Of a DNA stretch of 57,154 bases, positions 1-9,723 are shown piece by piece. Positions within the stretch are counted from its first letter, which is position 1, and every line of letters begins with the position of its first letter. The DNA comes from Mesobacillus selenatarsenatis SF-1 (GTDB taxonomy: Bacteria; Bacillota; Bacilli; Bacillales; Cytobacillaceae): the NCBI RefSeq assembly GCF_000813125.1, contig NZ_BASE01000070.1, positions 1 through 57,154 on the forward strand. The letters are read 5' to 3'. Both the position numbers and the translations under genes were made by a program. The notes below the pieces were generated by a model. The model was not told where the DNA came from and did no database searches. It was given only the letters and a program-made list of their open reading frames with translations.

Positions 1-11
1 CTTCCTTCCCA

Positions 12-91
12 CATTTTCGGGCAATGCAGACGCTCTCCTTTTACCGTTTTCGCTTCTTTTCCTCATTTCATTCCCTCGTTTTCGGGCAATG
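12..91. repeat. pair of TTTTCGGGCAATG motifs
   Basis: The 13-base motif TTTTCGGGCAATG occurs twice, ending at 26 and at 91 (65 bp apart), in the AT-rich region before the first gene. The same TTCGGGCA core appears in the array at 43857-43947. I see no gene in 1-219. Part of a larger array may lie outside the window. Confidence 0.5.
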
Positions 92-219
92 TAGTATGTT
101 CTTCCTCTTTGGCGGAGTACAGCAACCTTTCACATATGATTTTCCTCTAATTTACTAACACAGAAAATGTTCGTATTAGGGCAAGCTATTCGAGAATACA
201 GAGGAAGGGATGGATTTCT

Positions 220-912
220 ATGTCTATGGAATGGTTTGATCGTGTAGTTGGAGAGCTGCAGGACCATCTTGAGTCTATTTGCGAAAAATATGATCAGGAA
301 GGCCAGATGGCGGTTGAGAGAGGATCGAAGCATCCAAGGATACAGTTCTTTGTGGATTATGATGATGGTGAAAGAGACTATTTCTATATATTATATTTTG
401 ATCCGCATAATGAAGAATTCTATACGGAAACCATTGATGAGGATCTGGAGCAGCCTGCGCGTGTCATTCTTTCGGATATTGATGACATTGTCGATGCGGT
501 TCATGAAGGTTTCCACGATTACATAAACGATGATGAGGATCAGCTTGATGTCGTTTATGCAACGGAAGAGGATGAAACGGTATATTATGAAGACGACGGA
601 ATCGATGAAGATGATGAGCTATATGTTGCGGAGCTTATAGACGAAGACGATATCCTTGAGGAAATCGATGTTGAGTGGGAGACACCTGAGGTTACAGCAT
701 TTTTAAAAGAGGATGAGGTTGAGGTTACCTACCAGTTCGGCCTTGTTGAGGAGACAGGTGACGGGGTCCTTCGCCGCATCAACCGGATTTGGACCGAGGA
801 TGATGAAATGATTAAAGACGAAACGAACTTTATTTTCACTAAGGAAGAGGCTCCAACTATCATCGCGATGATCGCAAGCCATATGGATTCCATGCAGGGA
901 TATGAGGATTAA
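220..912 (+). CDS. hypothetical acidic protein, 230 aa
   Basis: I do not recognise this protein. It is very rich in Asp and Glu, especially at residues 105-160, where runs such as DDDEDQLD and DDGIDEDDELY occur. It has no signal peptide, membrane segment or cysteine motif, so it is probably cytosolic. The start at 220 follows a purine-rich site (GAGGAAGGG about 10 bases upstream); a second ATG two codons later is possible. It is the only accepted gene on the plus strand and converges on rpsI. A strong terminator follows at 922-953. In B. subtilis the gene next to rpsI is ybaJ, a methyltransferase, which is absent here, so gene order differs at this edge. The consistent reading frame, ribosome binding site and terminator make it a real gene; its function is unknown. 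Confidence 0.85.
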   Translation: MSMEWFDRVVGELQDHLESICEKYDQEGQMAVERGSKHPRIQFFVDYDDGERDYFYILYFDPHNEEFYTETIDEDLEQPARVILSDIDDIVDAVHEGFHDYINDDEDQLDVVYATEEDETVYYEDDGIDEDDELYVAELIDEDDILEEIDVEWETPEVTAFLKEDEVEVTYQFGLVEETGDGVLRRINRIWTEDDEMIKDETNFIFTKEEAPTIIAMIASHMDSMQGYED

Positions 913-921
913 ATAGTTTAG

Positions 922-953
922 GCGGGGGCATAGAATGATGCCTCCGCTTTTTT
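922..953 (+). terminator. intrinsic terminator of the acidic protein gene
   Basis: GCGGGGGCAT (922-931) pairs with ATGCCTCCGC (938-947), with one G-T wobble, and six T follow. It lies 10 bases after the stop codon. Confidence 0.9.
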
Positions 954-1055
954 CGGCTAGTTTCTCACCGATTTTTGCATTTCGGACAACAAAATAACCA
1001 ATCTACTCATGGATCCGAATTACTTTTATTATGATAACAACAATAATTACGTTTT

Positions 1056-1078
1056 AAACAGCTCGTCAACGACTGTTT
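1056..1078. other. small inverted repeat between convergent genes
   Basis: AAACAG (1056-1061) and CTGTTT (1073-1078) are inverted, with CGT/ACG inside. A weak hairpin with T-rich flanks lies between the two convergent transcription units. Function is unclear. Confidence 0.35.
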
Positions 1079-1097
1079 TTAACACTTGAAAAATTTT

Positions 1098-1207
1098 ATT
1101 GGCGATTTTCACAATTTTATTGGCGATTTCTTCATTTTATTGGCGATTTTAAATTTTTATTGGCGAAAATCACCCACTTATTGGCGAAAATCAAAATATA
1201 TTGGCGA
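1098..1207 (+). repeat. six direct ATTGGCGA repeats, 20-21 bp period
   Basis: ATTGGCGA starts at 1098, 1119, 1139, 1159, 1180 and 1200, always on the same strand, so the spacing is 21, 20, 20, 21 and 20 bp. Flanks are AT-rich: copies 1-3 continue as TTT and copies 4-5 as AAAT. The array lies in the convergent gap between the acidic protein gene and rpsI. Confidence 0.85.
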
Positions 1208-1272
1208 ACTGGAAATTCAGCCGGTTTTTTCCCAGTTGGAGATCCTCCCTCCCCGCACCTCCCTGCAATAAT

Positions 1273-1304
1273 AAAAAAAGACCCCCAACCAGAGGTTGAG
1301 AGCC
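1273..1304 (-). terminator. intrinsic terminator after rpsI
   Basis: On the minus strand an 11-bp stem (GGCTCTCAACC with GGTTGGGGGTC, some G-U) and a TCT loop are followed by seven T. It closes the rplM-rpsI unit. Confidence 0.9.
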
Positions 1305-1321
1305 TTTCCGAAGCGTAAAGA

Positions 1322-1714
1322 TTAACGCTTTGAGAACTGAGGTGCACGACGAGCGCCTTTAAGACCGTATTTCTTACGTTCTTTCATACGAGCGTCACGA
1401 GTCAGTAGTCCAGCACGCTTAAGTGTTGGACGGAATTCTGGGTCAGCTTGAAGTAACGCACGAGCGATACCGTGGCGGATTGCGCCAGCCTGGCCAGTGT
1501 ATCCACCGCCATTTACGTTAACGTGGATATCGTAGCTTCCTACAGTTTCAGTAGCAACAAGTGGCTGCTTAACTACTTCACGTAGAGCTGCGAATGGGAT
1601 ATAGTCTTCAATTTCACGATCATTGATTGTAATTTTTCCAGTGCCTGGTACTAAACGAACTCGCGCAACGGAGCTCTTACGACGACCGGTACCGATATAT
1701 TGAACCTGTGCCAA
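1322..1714 (-). CDS. rpsI: 30S ribosomal protein S9
   Basis: S9 is a small-subunit protein whose C-terminal tail reaches towards the P-site tRNA. The 130-residue product has the family start ([19 protein letters not shown]) and the expected basic end PQFSKR, whose last Arg contacts tRNA. It matches the length of B. subtilis S9. It lies 19 bases downstream of rplM, forming the usual L13-S9 pair, and is followed by a terminator. Confidence 0.98.
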   Translation of the reverse strand: MAQVQYIGTGRRKSSVARVRLVPGTGKITINDREIEDYIPFAALREVVKQPLVATETVGSYDIHVNVNGGGYTGQAGAIRHGIARALLQADPEFRPTLKRAGLLTRDARMKERKKYGLKGARRAPQFSKR

Positions 1715-1733
1715 GTTAATTACCTCCTCTTAA

Positions 1734-2171
1734 TTATCCGCGAAGTTCGTAAACTTCAGGTTGTTGTGCTTGATGTGGATGCTCGTTTCCAGCATATACA
1801 TGAAGCTTTTTAAACATTTGGCGTCCAAGAGAGTTCTTTGGAAGCATGCCTTTGATTGCAAGTTCAAGCATCTTTTCAGCGTAGTTAGTACGCATTTCAA
1901 GAGCTGTTCTTTGCTTCAATCCACCTGGGTGCATTGTGTGGCGGTAGTAGATTTTATCTGTAAGTTTTTTACCAGTAAGTTCGATCTGTGAAGCATTGAT
2001 GATGATTACGTGATCACCAGTGTCAACATTTGGTGTGAAAGTTGGTTTATGTTTACCACGTAGAATAGCTGCAACTTCAGTTGAAAGGCGACCAAGAGTC
2101 TTGCCTGCAGCGTCAACTACGTACCATTTACGCTCGATATTGTTGGCATTTGCCATAAACGTTGTACGCAT
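1734..2171 (-). CDS. rplM: 50S ribosomal protein L13
   Basis: L13 is an early-assembling large-subunit protein. The 145-residue product has [17 protein letters not shown] near the start, the GDHVIIINA segment and the conserved [13 protein letters not shown]. The ATG at 2171 with GGAGGG upstream gives the same MRTT N-terminus as in B. subtilis. A consensus sigma-A promoter and a hairpin leader precede it, so L13-S9 is transcribed separately from truA. Confidence 0.98.
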   Translation of the reverse strand: MRTTFMANANNIERKWYVVDAAGKTLGRLSTEVAAILRGKHKPTFTPNVDTGDHVIIINASQIELTGKKLTDKIYYRHTMHPGGLKQRTALEMRTNYAEKMLELAIKGMLPKNSLGRQMFKKLHVYAGNEHPHQAQQPEVYELRG

Positions 2172-2277
2172 GAGTTTCCCTCCTAAATAGTCAAAAAAAA
2201 ATCAAGTTCATTGTTGGTATATTTTCAAACACGATAAAGCTCTTCCGGGGCTGATCGTGGGTTTAAAATACATACAT
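2172..2277 (-). promoter_or_regulatory. rplM 5' leader with hairpin (L13 leader candidate)
   Basis: The transcript between the promoter and rplM contains CACGAT (2254-2259) and ATCGTG (2230-2235) as a closing stem, extendable by AAAC/GTTT with a bulge. Its position matches the L13 leader family known from Firmicutes, where L13 is thought to regulate its own mRNA. The family assignment is inferred from position and a simple fold. Confidence 0.6.
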
Positions 2278-2282
2278 ATGAT

Positions 2283-2311
2283 ATCTTAACCTGTGGTTGA
2301 GAGATTGTCAA
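2283..2311 (-). promoter_or_regulatory. sigma-A promoter of rplM-rpsI
   Basis: TTGACA (2306-2311), 17-bp spacer, TAAGAT (2283-2288). Confidence 0.88.
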
Positions 2312-2346
2312 CACCAGGATTAGTTGTCATATCATTTTTTTAAAAT

Positions 2347-3111
2347 TTATTTTCGAATTGCTAAAACTTCTTCGTCATAAAAAACCTTCCACAAGTAAAG
2401 TCCGTGACCAGGAGCGGTCTTGCCGGCGAGAGTTCGGTCCTGGTTAGCAAGCAGCTGAAGCATGCTGTCAGCGGCTCTCCTGCCTGTCCCTACCTCCAGT
2501 AATGTTCCTACAAGTATCCTGACCATATTGTACAGAAAGCCATCACCGACAAACCTGAATACCAGGAACCCGTTCTCCTCGTAAAAATCGATTTCCTTCA
2601 GCGTCCTGACCCGGTCTTCTACTTCTGTTTTGGCTGAGCAAAAACTAGTGAAGTCATGTGTCCCTAGCAACTGTTTGCTAGCTTTCCTCATTGCGTCATG
2701 ATCGAGTTCATACTGGAACTGGTAGGCATAGTTCCGCTGGAAAGGGTCCCGATGCTTGGATAGCAGCAAGAAATAACGGTACTCCTTGCCAACTGCGTCA
2801 AAGCGTGCATGAAAATCTGGTTTCGCTAAGTCTACTGAAAGAACGAAAATATCATCAGGCAATAATGAATTTAGCGCTATGTGCCACCTGGCAGGCTCAA
2901 TTTCAAGCGTTGTGTCGAAATGGATAACCTGGCCGCGGGCATGTACTCCTGCGTCTGTACGGCCAGATGCACTGACCCTGATGCTTGTACCCTTGTTCAT
3001 CTTTTCCAAAGCCTTTTCCAACTCACCCTGGACAGTCCTTTTGCCAGGCTGCACCTGGTAGCCGGAAAAACCAGTGCCATCGTATGAAATTGTGCATTTG
3101 ATTCGCGGCAT
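2347..3111 (-). CDS. truA: tRNA pseudouridine(38-40) synthase TruA
   Basis: TruA converts uridines 38-40 of the tRNA anticodon arm to pseudouridine. The 254-residue product has the catalytic motif [10 protein letters not shown] with Asp53, and the family features [10 protein letters not shown] near the start and [13 protein letters not shown] near the C-terminus. An upstream in-frame start would add 27 residues running into ecfT. ATG at 3111, preceded by AAGAGGG and only 5 bases after the ecfT stop, is much better. The gene is the last of the ecfA1-ecfA2-ecfT-truA unit. Confidence 0.96.
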   Translation of the reverse strand: MPRIKCTISYDGTGFSGYQVQPGKRTVQGELEKALEKMNKGTSIRVSASGRTDAGVHARGQVIHFDTTLEIEPARWHIALNSLLPDDIFVLSVDLAKPDFHARFDAVGKEYRYFLLLSKHRDPFQRNYAYQFQYELDHDAMRKASKQLLGTHDFTSFCSAKTEVEDRVRTLKEIDFYEENGFLVFRFVGDGFLYNMVRILVGTLLEVGTGRRAADSMLQLLANQDRTLAGKTAPGHGLYLWKVFYDEEVLAIRK

Positions 3112-3116
3112 AATGA

Positions 3117-3914
3117 TTACCCTCTTAAAACTATTAATAGAACCGTGACTGCAGCCAGGAACAGAATCATCATAGTATCCGGCATACCCCATGTCAGCAG
3201 GCGGTATTTGGTGCGTCCTTCGCCACCCTTGTAGCCTCGTGCCTCCATTGCGACTGCCAGTTCCTCCGCCCGCTTAAACGAACTGATGAACAACGGAATT
3301 AGCAATGGAACAATCGCTTTGATTCGGTCTTTGATCGGACCGCTGTTATACTCCACTCCCCTGGCAGTTTGAGCCTTCATGATTTTGTCTGTTTCCTGCA
3401 TGAGCGTAGGAATGAATCTCAGGGAAATCGACATCATCAAAGCCAGCTCATGGACGGGGAATTTTAATTTCTTTAAAGGATTCAGCAATGTCTCCAGTCC
3501 GTCCGTGATTTCGATTGGCGTAGTGGTCAAGGTCAATAGTGACGTGATTAGAATCAGCAGTAGGAACCTTAGAGAAATGAAGATACCTTGCCTGAGACCT
3601 TCTTCATATATTTGCAGCCATCCCAATTCGAAGATGACATCGCCTTCTTTTGTCATGAAGATATGGAGTAGGAACGTGAAGATCACCAGAAAAAATACTG
3701 GCTTGAGTCCGCCGTATAAGAACCTCAGCGGAATCCTCGACAGACTGACCATAATAAGCGTATAAGCAGCTAACACTCCGTACGTCAAAACATTGTTTGC
3801 GATAAATACGACAATCACAAAAAGGAATACGATGATCAGCTTGGAACGCGGATCCATCCGATGAAGGATAGAGTCTCCCGGCACATAACGGCCAAAGATC
3901 ATTTTTTCCATCAT
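3117..3914 (-). CDS. ecfT: ECF transporter transmembrane protein EcfT
   Basis: EcfT is the membrane scaffold of energy-coupling-factor importers. It links the two ATPases to interchangeable vitamin- or metal-binding S components. The 265-residue protein has the N-terminal sequence [18 protein letters not shown] and hydrophobic helices around residues 25-65, 70-90 and 105-125 and at the C-terminus. It carries two short Ala-Arg-Gly motifs (QTARGVEY and MEARGYKGG) that in this family form the coupling helices on the ATPases. The start overlaps the ecfA2 stop by 4 bases. No S component is encoded nearby, so it is probably a shared group II module. Confidence 0.96.
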   Translation of the reverse strand: MMEKMIFGRYVPGDSILHRMDPRSKLIIVFLFVIVVFIANNVLTYGVLAAYTLIMVSLSRIPLRFLYGGLKPVFFLVIFTFLLHIFMTKEGDVIFELGWLQIYEEGLRQGIFISLRFLLLILITSLLTLTTTPIEITDGLETLLNPLKKLKFPVHELALMMSISLRFIPTLMQETDKIMKAQTARGVEYNSGPIKDRIKAIVPLLIPLFISSFKRAEELAVAMEARGYKGGEGRTKYRLLTWGMPDTMMILFLAAVTVLLIVLRG

Positions 3915-4780
3915 TTTGGACCGCCCCCTTCCATCAACTCTGCCACCATTTCGGCGAGTTCTTCCTCGGAAAGGCTGATTTTGCTGAACTTAGTATTGAA
4001 GGCTTCTTCGATCTTCAACTGCAAGCCAACTACTTCCGGTACATCCAGTCCCAATTCCAATAAAGCCTTAGGATCCGAGAAAATCTGTTCAGGCGTCCCT
4101 TTTGTAAAAACCTTTCCCTGATGCATGACGACTATATCATCCGCATAGCGGGCAGCATCTTCCATGCTGTGGGTAACAAGTACAGTAGATAGATTTCTTT
4201 TTTTATGAAGTGAATAAAATAAGTCCATTATTTCTTTGCGTCCGCGTGGATCCAGACCTGCAGTAGGCTCGTCCAATACAATGACCTCTGGCTCCATTGC
4301 CAGCACTCCGGCAATGGCTACACGGCGCATTTGTCCGCCTGAAAGATCGAACGGTGATTTTTCAAGGATTTCTTCCGGTAAACCGACAAGATTGATTGCG
4401 GATCTTGCCCGTGCCTTCGCTTCTTTTTCTGTAACGCCAAAATTCATCGGGCCAAACATAATATCCTTTTCGACCGTCTCCTCGAATAACTGATGTTCGG
4501 GAAATTGAAAGACAATACCCACCTTCTCGCGGACACCCTTTAAGTTCTTCTCTTTCCGGCCAGCCTTGATTTCCCTGCTTCCGATCAGAACAGAACCTTT
4601 TGTCGGCTTCAAAAGCGCATTCAAGTGCTGCAGCACAGTTGACTTGCCTGATCCTGTATGGCCAATAACCGCAAGATACGTTCCTGAAGGTACATCTATG
4701 GATACATCTGAAATCGCGAGACGCTCGAATGGGGAATCAGCCTGGTAACGATATTCTACATTTTTGAGTGAGATGTCCAT
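3911..4780 (-). CDS. ecfA2: ECF transporter ATP-binding protein EcfA2
   Basis: This is one of two ABC ATPases that power ECF vitamin and metal uptake. The 289-residue protein shows Walker [10 protein letters not shown] (residues 40-48), signature [13 protein letters not shown], Walker [14 protein letters not shown] and the switch His in VTHSMEDA. The C-terminal tail after about residue 225 is typical of EcfA. It overlaps ecfA1 by 25 bases and ecfT by 4, indicating coupled translation. Confidence 0.96.
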   Translation of the reverse strand: MDISLKNVEYRYQADSPFERLAISDVSIDVPSGTYLAVIGHTGSGKSTVLQHLNALLKPTKGSVLIGSREIKAGRKEKNLKGVREKVGIVFQFPEHQLFEETVEKDIMFGPMNFGVTEKEAKARARSAINLVGLPEEILEKSPFDLSGGQMRRVAIAGVLAMEPEVIVLDEPTAGLDPRGRKEIMDLFYSLHKKRNLSTVLVTHSMEDAARYADDIVVMHQGKVFTKGTPEQIFSDPKALLELGLDVPEVVGLQLKIEEAFNTKFSKISLSEEELAEMVAELMEGGGPK

Positions 4781-5595
4781 AGTTCCGTCACCAGCTCTTC
4801 TTCTGTCAAATATGATTTCGTAAGTGTAATTCCTTTTTCACGCATGATTTTGCTCATTTTTACAGGGAAGGGAATATCCAGACCCAGCTTAATCAGCTCT
4901 TCATCCATTTCAAAAATTTCCTCAGGAGTTCCTTCACGGTATAGCTCCCCTTTGTTCATGACGATAATCCTGTCCGCTTTCGCAGCTTCTTCAAGATCAT
5001 GGGTTATCGAAATGACCGTTATGTTCTCACGATCCTTCAACTCACGAACCGTTTTGATTACCTCTGCACGGCCTTTTGGATCAAGCATGGATGTTGCTTC
5101 ATCCAAAATAATGATCGACGGCTGCAGTGCAAGCACACCAGCAATGGCAACACGCTGTTTTTGGCCGCCAGACAGATGGTGCGGCTCTTGATTTAGAAAG
5201 GTTCCCATATTGACTTTATCAAGTGAAGTCTGCACGCGCTCTACCATTGTTTCTCTAGGTATGCCGTGATTTTCCAGACCAAAAGCCACATCATCGCGAA
5301 CCGTTGTTCCAACGAATTGGTTATCAGGATTTTGAAAAACCATTCCTACATTTTCTCTTACATCCCATACAGTATCCTCTGACAAAGTGACTCCACAAAC
5401 CTCAATCGAACCTTGCTGCGGAAATTGCAGGCCGTTTAAAAGCTTTGCAAGCGTAGATTTACCAGATCCGTTATGCCCGACAATCGCAAGCCACTCACCT
5501 TCAAATATATCAAAACTGATATTTTTTAACGCGGGAGTATGCTGCCCTACATAACTGAAAGATACATTTTCTATTCTAACTAAGGGTTTGCTCAT
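4756..5595 (-). CDS. ecfA1: ECF transporter ATP-binding protein EcfA1
   Basis: Partner ATPase of EcfA2. The 279 residues include Walker [10 protein letters not shown] (40-48), Q-loop VFQNPDNQF, signature [13 protein letters not shown], Walker [14 protein letters not shown] (Ala where EcfA2 has Pro, usual for EcfA1) and switch His ITHDLEEA. Its ATG at 5595 follows GAGGAGGGCGG. It is the first gene of the module and lies about 80 bases after the terminator of the structured RNA at 5676-5937, so either a weak local promoter or read-through must express it. In B. subtilis the gap between rplQ and this gene is, as I recall, much shorter. Confidence 0.96.
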   Translation of the reverse strand: MSKPLVRIENVSFSYVGQHTPALKNISFDIFEGEWLAIVGHNGSGKSTLAKLLNGLQFPQQGSIEVCGVTLSEDTVWDVRENVGMVFQNPDNQFVGTTVRDDVAFGLENHGIPRETMVERVQTSLDKVNMGTFLNQEPHHLSGGQKQRVAIAGVLALQPSIIILDEATSMLDPKGRAEVIKTVRELKDRENITVISITHDLEEAAKADRIIVMNKGELYREGTPEEIFEMDEELIKLGLDIPFPVKMSKIMREKGITLTKSYLTEEELVTELWTSHSKM

Positions 5596-5675
5596 CTCCG
5601 CCCTCCTCTCAACTCTTCTTAACTGGCTCTTCTCTATGTTTTTACTTTTTTATAATATGAAAATTCTTTGTATAT

Positions 5676-5747
5676 AAAAAAAGCCTGCACCTCTCCCCGG
5701 GCGGAAGCGATCCGCAACTGCAGGTCCTATTAGGACTGGGGAGAGGT
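5676..5747 (-). terminator. branched terminator upstream of ecfA1
   Basis: A perfect 10-bp stem (GGGGAGAGGT on the plus strand at 5738-5747 with ACCTCTCCCC at 5689-5698) encloses two hairpins: GTCCT/AGGAC (5724-5728, 5732-5736) and GCGGA/TCCGC (5701-5705, 5711-5715). On the minus strand it is followed, after a few bases, by seven T (5676-5682). A terminator closed over a three-way junction is unusual. Confidence 0.8.
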
Positions 5748-5937
5748 ACATGAGCTAGACGAGACAGGCAGAACAGCTCCGGTTATAAATAGATGAAGCA
5801 TCTATCGCTAACCGATTCAGGAGAGTCCTGAAGTAACCGGCCGATGGGGCCAGTGAACTCTTCTTTCCAAGTGGCCTGCTCATCATAACGCTCGTTTTGG
5901 CTTGTGCTGCTTTTTTCAGTTTTCGACAGGGGCTTTT
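5676..5937 (-). ncRNA. candidate structured RNA between rplQ and ecfA1
   Basis: This roughly 260-nt segment lies between the rplQ terminator and ecfA1 and has no reading frame I accept. Going 3'-wards on the minus strand it contains a GGCCA/TGGCC stem (5848-5852, 5872-5876), then a three-way junction of three perfect 7-bp helices. Those helices are TAACCGG/CCGGTTA (5834-5840, 5779-5785), a TTCAGGA hairpin (5816-5832) and an ATAGATG hairpin (5789-5805). It ends in the branched terminator. A promoter-like TTGTTT-N16-TATACT sits at its start. It may be a free small RNA, a leader controlling ecfA1-ecfA2-ecfT, or a relative of the L17 downstream element reported after rplQ in lactic acid bacteria and Listeria. 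I cannot decide between these without alignment. Confidence 0.6.
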
Positions 5938-5943
5938 GGCCTC

Positions 5944-5971
5944 AGTATAAGAAAAAAAGGGGATGAAACAA
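5944..5971 (-). promoter_or_regulatory. possible promoter of the structured RNA
   Basis: TTGTTT (5966-5971), 16-bp spacer, TATACT (5944-5949). It overlaps the 3' arm and T-run of the rplQ terminator. The -35 is only partly consensus. Confidence 0.4.
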
Positions 5972-5997
5972 GTTTGTATAAACTGTCCATCGCCCTT
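5952..5997 (-). terminator. terminator after rplQ
   Basis: An imperfect hairpin (GGG-GATG-CA-TTT paired with AAA-TG-CATC-CC) about 20 bases after the rplQ stop is followed by seven T (5952-5958). It ends the alpha operon. Confidence 0.7.
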
Positions 5998-6018
5998 GTT
6001 TGAGTGTGTTTAATGGTA

Positions 6019-6405
<387 letters not shown>

Positions 6406-6460
6406 TCATAAACCGGCAGTTTTAGTACTGACAGCAAAATGCCTAGTTAATCTGCATTAA

Positions 6461-7405
6461 CTAGTCATCTTTGCGTAAGCCTAAGCCTAGCTCTTCTAGT
6501 TTTGCTTTTACTTCTTCTAGTGATTTTCTGCCAAGGTTGCGAACCTTCATCATATCTTCCTCTGTCTTGTGAGCAAGCTCCTGGACAGTGTTGATACCGG
6601 CACGCTTTAAGCAGTTATATGAACGAACAGAAAGGTCAAGTTCTTCAATTGTCATTTCCAGAACTTTTTCCTTTTGGTCTTCTTCTTTCTCTACCATGAT
6701 CTCAGCATTTTGAGCTTCGTCAGTCAAACCAACAAAAATGTTCAAGTGCTCAGTCAGGATTTTAGAACCTAGTGCAATAGCTTCCTTAGGACCAGTGCTG
6801 CCATCTGTCCATACGTCAAATACCAGCTTGTCATAATTCGTCATTTGCCCTACACGAGTGTTTTCTACTTGATAAGTTACGCGTGAAACCGGCGTATAGA
6901 TTGAGTCGATTGGAATGACACCGATTGGCTGGTCTTCCCGCTTGTTTTGGACAGCAGGATTGTATCCACGGCCTCTTCTTGCAGTGAGGCGCATACGCAA
7001 TGAACCTTTGCTTGAAAGAGTAGCGATATGAAGATCCGGATTAAGGATTTCAACATCACTATCGTGCGTTATTCCAGATGCAGTTACTGGACCCTCGCCC
7101 TGTATGTCGATTTCAAGTGTCTTCTCTTCATCAGAGTAGATTTTCAACGCTAATTTCTTAACGTTTAGAATGATTGATGTTACATCTTCTACGACGCCTT
7201 CAATTGTTGAGAACTCATGAAGTACTCCATCGATTTGAATCGATGTGACAGCTGCACCTGGGAGTGAGGATAATAGGATACGACGTAAGGAGTTACCCAA
7301 AGTTGTACCATATCCACGCTCAAGCGGTTCTACGACAAACTTGCCGTACTTGGCATCATCGCTGATCTCAACCGTTTCGATTTTTGGTTTTTCTATTTCG
7401 ATCAT
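6461..7405 (-). CDS. rpoA: DNA-directed RNA polymerase subunit alpha
   Basis: The alpha dimer is the assembly platform of RNA polymerase, and its C-terminal domain binds upstream promoter DNA and activators. The 314 residues divide into the N-terminal domain (1 to about 228, with [20 protein letters not shown]), an acidic linker ([11 protein letters not shown]) and the C-terminal helix-hairpin domain (about 245-314, [15 protein letters not shown]). A TTG codon directly upstream could start at 7408, but the ATG at 7405 is correctly spaced from AAGGAGGG. It matches B. subtilis RpoA in length and ends. Confidence 0.98.
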   Translation of the reverse strand: MIEIEKPKIETVEISDDAKYGKFVVEPLERGYGTTLGNSLRRILLSSLPGAAVTSIQIDGVLHEFSTIEGVVEDVTSIILNVKKLALKIYSDEEKTLEIDIQGEGPVTASGITHDSDVEILNPDLHIATLSSKGSLRMRLTARRGRGYNPAVQNKREDQPIGVIPIDSIYTPVSRVTYQVENTRVGQMTNYDKLVFDVWTDGSTGPKEAIALGSKILTEHLNIFVGLTDEAQNAEIMVEKEEDQKEKVLEMTIEELDLSVRSYNCLKRAGINTVQELAHKTEEDMMKVRNLGRKSLEEVKAKLEELGLGLRKDD

Positions 7406-7581
7406 CAAATATACCCTCCTTCAAAACGTCGAAACCCCGGCAGGTTCTTTACCTTACCGAAATTCCCCCATGTATACGTTCCCGTTTGTGCACAACAACT
7501 GGATTAATGATTTCTGTATACCTAGAAAATATTTGTATCATATCCCATTATAGACAGGACTACAAATTCTATACAGAAAAA

Positions 7582-7971
<390 letters not shown>

Positions 7972-7995
7972 TTAAATGTTACCCTCCTTTACGTA

Positions 7996-8361
7996 TTATT
8001 TTTTCTTGTTAGCTACAGTCTTACGTGGGCCTTTACGAGTACGTGCGTTGTTCTTCGTGTTTTGTCCGCGAACAGGCAATCCACGACGATGACGCAAGCC
8101 ACGATATGAACCAATCTCCATTAGACGCTTGATGTTTAATGAGATTTCACGGCGAAGGTCACCTTCAACCTTTAACTTGTCGATGATATCACGGATTTTG
8201 TTAAGTTCTTCTTCAGTAAGATCGCGAACACGAGTGTCTTCAGAAACACCAGCCTCAGCTAGAACCTTTTCAGCAGTTGGTCTGCCAATTCCGTAAATGT
8301 ATGTTAAAGCAATAACTACACGCTTTTCACGTGGAATATCTACACCAGCAATACGTGCCAT
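7996..8361 (-). CDS. rpsM: 30S ribosomal protein S13
   Basis: S13, in the 30S head, contacts the 50S subunit and P-site tRNA. The 121-residue product begins [20 protein letters not shown] and ends in a basic tail ([15 protein letters not shown]). The motif [13 protein letters not shown] is conserved. A good AAGGAGGTG site precedes the ATG. Confidence 0.98.
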   Translation of the reverse strand: MARIAGVDIPREKRVVIALTYIYGIGRPTAEKVLAEAGVSEDTRVRDLTEEELNKIRDIIDKLKVEGDLRREISLNIKRLMEIGSYRGLRHRRGLPVRGQNTKNNARTRKGPRKTVANKKK

Positions 8362-8384
8362 CTAGATGCGCACCTCCTTTAAAA

Positions 8385-8525
<141 letters not shown>

Positions 8526-8532
8526 TCACGGT

Positions 8533-8751
8533 TTATTTAAAGCGGTAAGTAATTCTTCCGCGAGTCAAATCATATGGAGAAAGCTCGACTGTTACTTTAT
8601 CTCCAGGCAGGATCCGAATGAAGTGCATTCTAATTTTACCGGAAACATGAGCCAACACTGTATGACCATTCTCTAATTCTACCTTAAACATTGCATTAGG
8701 CAAAGTTTCTAATACTGTGCCTTCAATTTCAATTACATCATCTTTCGCCAT
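8533..8751 (-). CDS. infA: translation initiation factor IF-1
   Basis: IF-1 blocks the A site during initiation. The 72-residue protein is a single OB-fold: [20 protein letters not shown] at the start and [13 protein letters not shown] at the end, the full family length. It is the first gene of the alpha-operon block. It is separated from map by 226 bases holding a probable promoter. The KOW protein YbzG, found here in B. subtilis, is missing. Confidence 0.98.
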   Translation of the reverse strand: MAKDDVIEIEGTVLETLPNAMFKVELENGHTVLAHVSGKIRMHFIRILPGDKVTVELSPYDLTRGRITYRFK

Positions 8752-8884
8752 AAACTGGTCTCCCTTCTTTATTCAAATCGTATTAAATCATATACTCCGC
8801 GTTGACGGAATGTAGCTCCCTATTTGTGACACGTTCTAAGCAGCAAGCAATTGAGAATAACATTGAGAAATACTCAACCTTATG

Positions 8885-8893
8885 ATTATATCA
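8885..8893 (-). promoter_or_regulatory. extended -10 promoter upstream of infA
   Basis: The minus strand reads TGATATAAT, a full TATAAT with a TG extension, in the map-infA gap. No convincing -35 is present at 17 bp. Confidence 0.5.
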
Positions 8894-8977
8894 TAAAGCT
8901 GGCATCCCGTCCGCATAGAAATCACATTTCCGCCTATTTAAAGACTAACAACAGAGCCAGACGGCCAATCACTTTAC

Positions 8978-9723
8978 TCAGGCTTGGGTTAATATCTCAA
9001 AACCAGTTTCTGTGATCGCGATTGTATGCTCAAAATGGGCACACATTTTACCGTCAACCGTTACAACAGTCCAATCATCGGCTAACGTATTAACATAGCG
9101 GCTTCCTGCATTCACCATCGGTTCTATACATAGAACCATACCAGGCTTCAGCCTAGGTCCTCTGTTAGGAGGTCCGTAATGAGGAATTTGCGGGTCCTCA
9201 TGCAATTCTTGCCCAATTCCATGGCCGACATACTCACGAACAATAGAAAAGCCTTCTGATTCCACATACGTTTGAATCGCATGGGAGATGTTCGAAAGAC
9301 GTTCTCCTGGTTTGGCTTCTTTCAAGCCTCTGAACAAAGACTCTTCAGTAACGTCCAATAGACGCTGGGCTTCCTCATCAATCTTTCCTACCGGGTAAGT
9401 CCATGCAGAGTCCCCGTGGTATCCGTTGTACTTTGCTCCGATATCAATACTGATGATGTCGCCTTCATTAAGAACCCGTTCGCCAGGAATCCCGTGAACT
9501 AGTTCGTTATTAACTGATGCACAGATGCTGCCGCGAAAACCATTATAACCTTTAAAAGAAGGAGTTGCATCTTGTTTGCGGATGAAATCCTCGGCAATTG
9601 CATCCAGTTCTTTAGTTGTAATGCCAGGAGCAATATGCTTTTTCAACTCCTGGTGAGTCATCGCTACAATGCGACCTGCTTCTCGCATAATCTCTATTTC
9701 ACGAGAGGTTTTACAAACGATCA

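Noticed and set aside
1098-1207. CRISPR array or replication iterons
   Set aside because: The repeats are 8-12 bases with 12-bp gaps, without unique spacers, cas or rep genes; too short for CRISPR, and no replication gene is near.
1086-1271. Frames on both strands across the ATTGGCGA array
   Set aside because: They are made of the tandem repeat and the rpsI terminator and have no credible start.
2347-3192. Longer TruA, RplP, RpsL, CysS, GltX and CtsR products from upstream starts
   Set aside because: The extra residues run into the preceding gene, operator or leader, are not conserved, and internal starts have better ribosome sites.
8752-8977. A ybzG-like KOW gene between map and infA
   Set aside because: No frame in this gap resembles the KOW protein; only a promoter-like sequence is seen.
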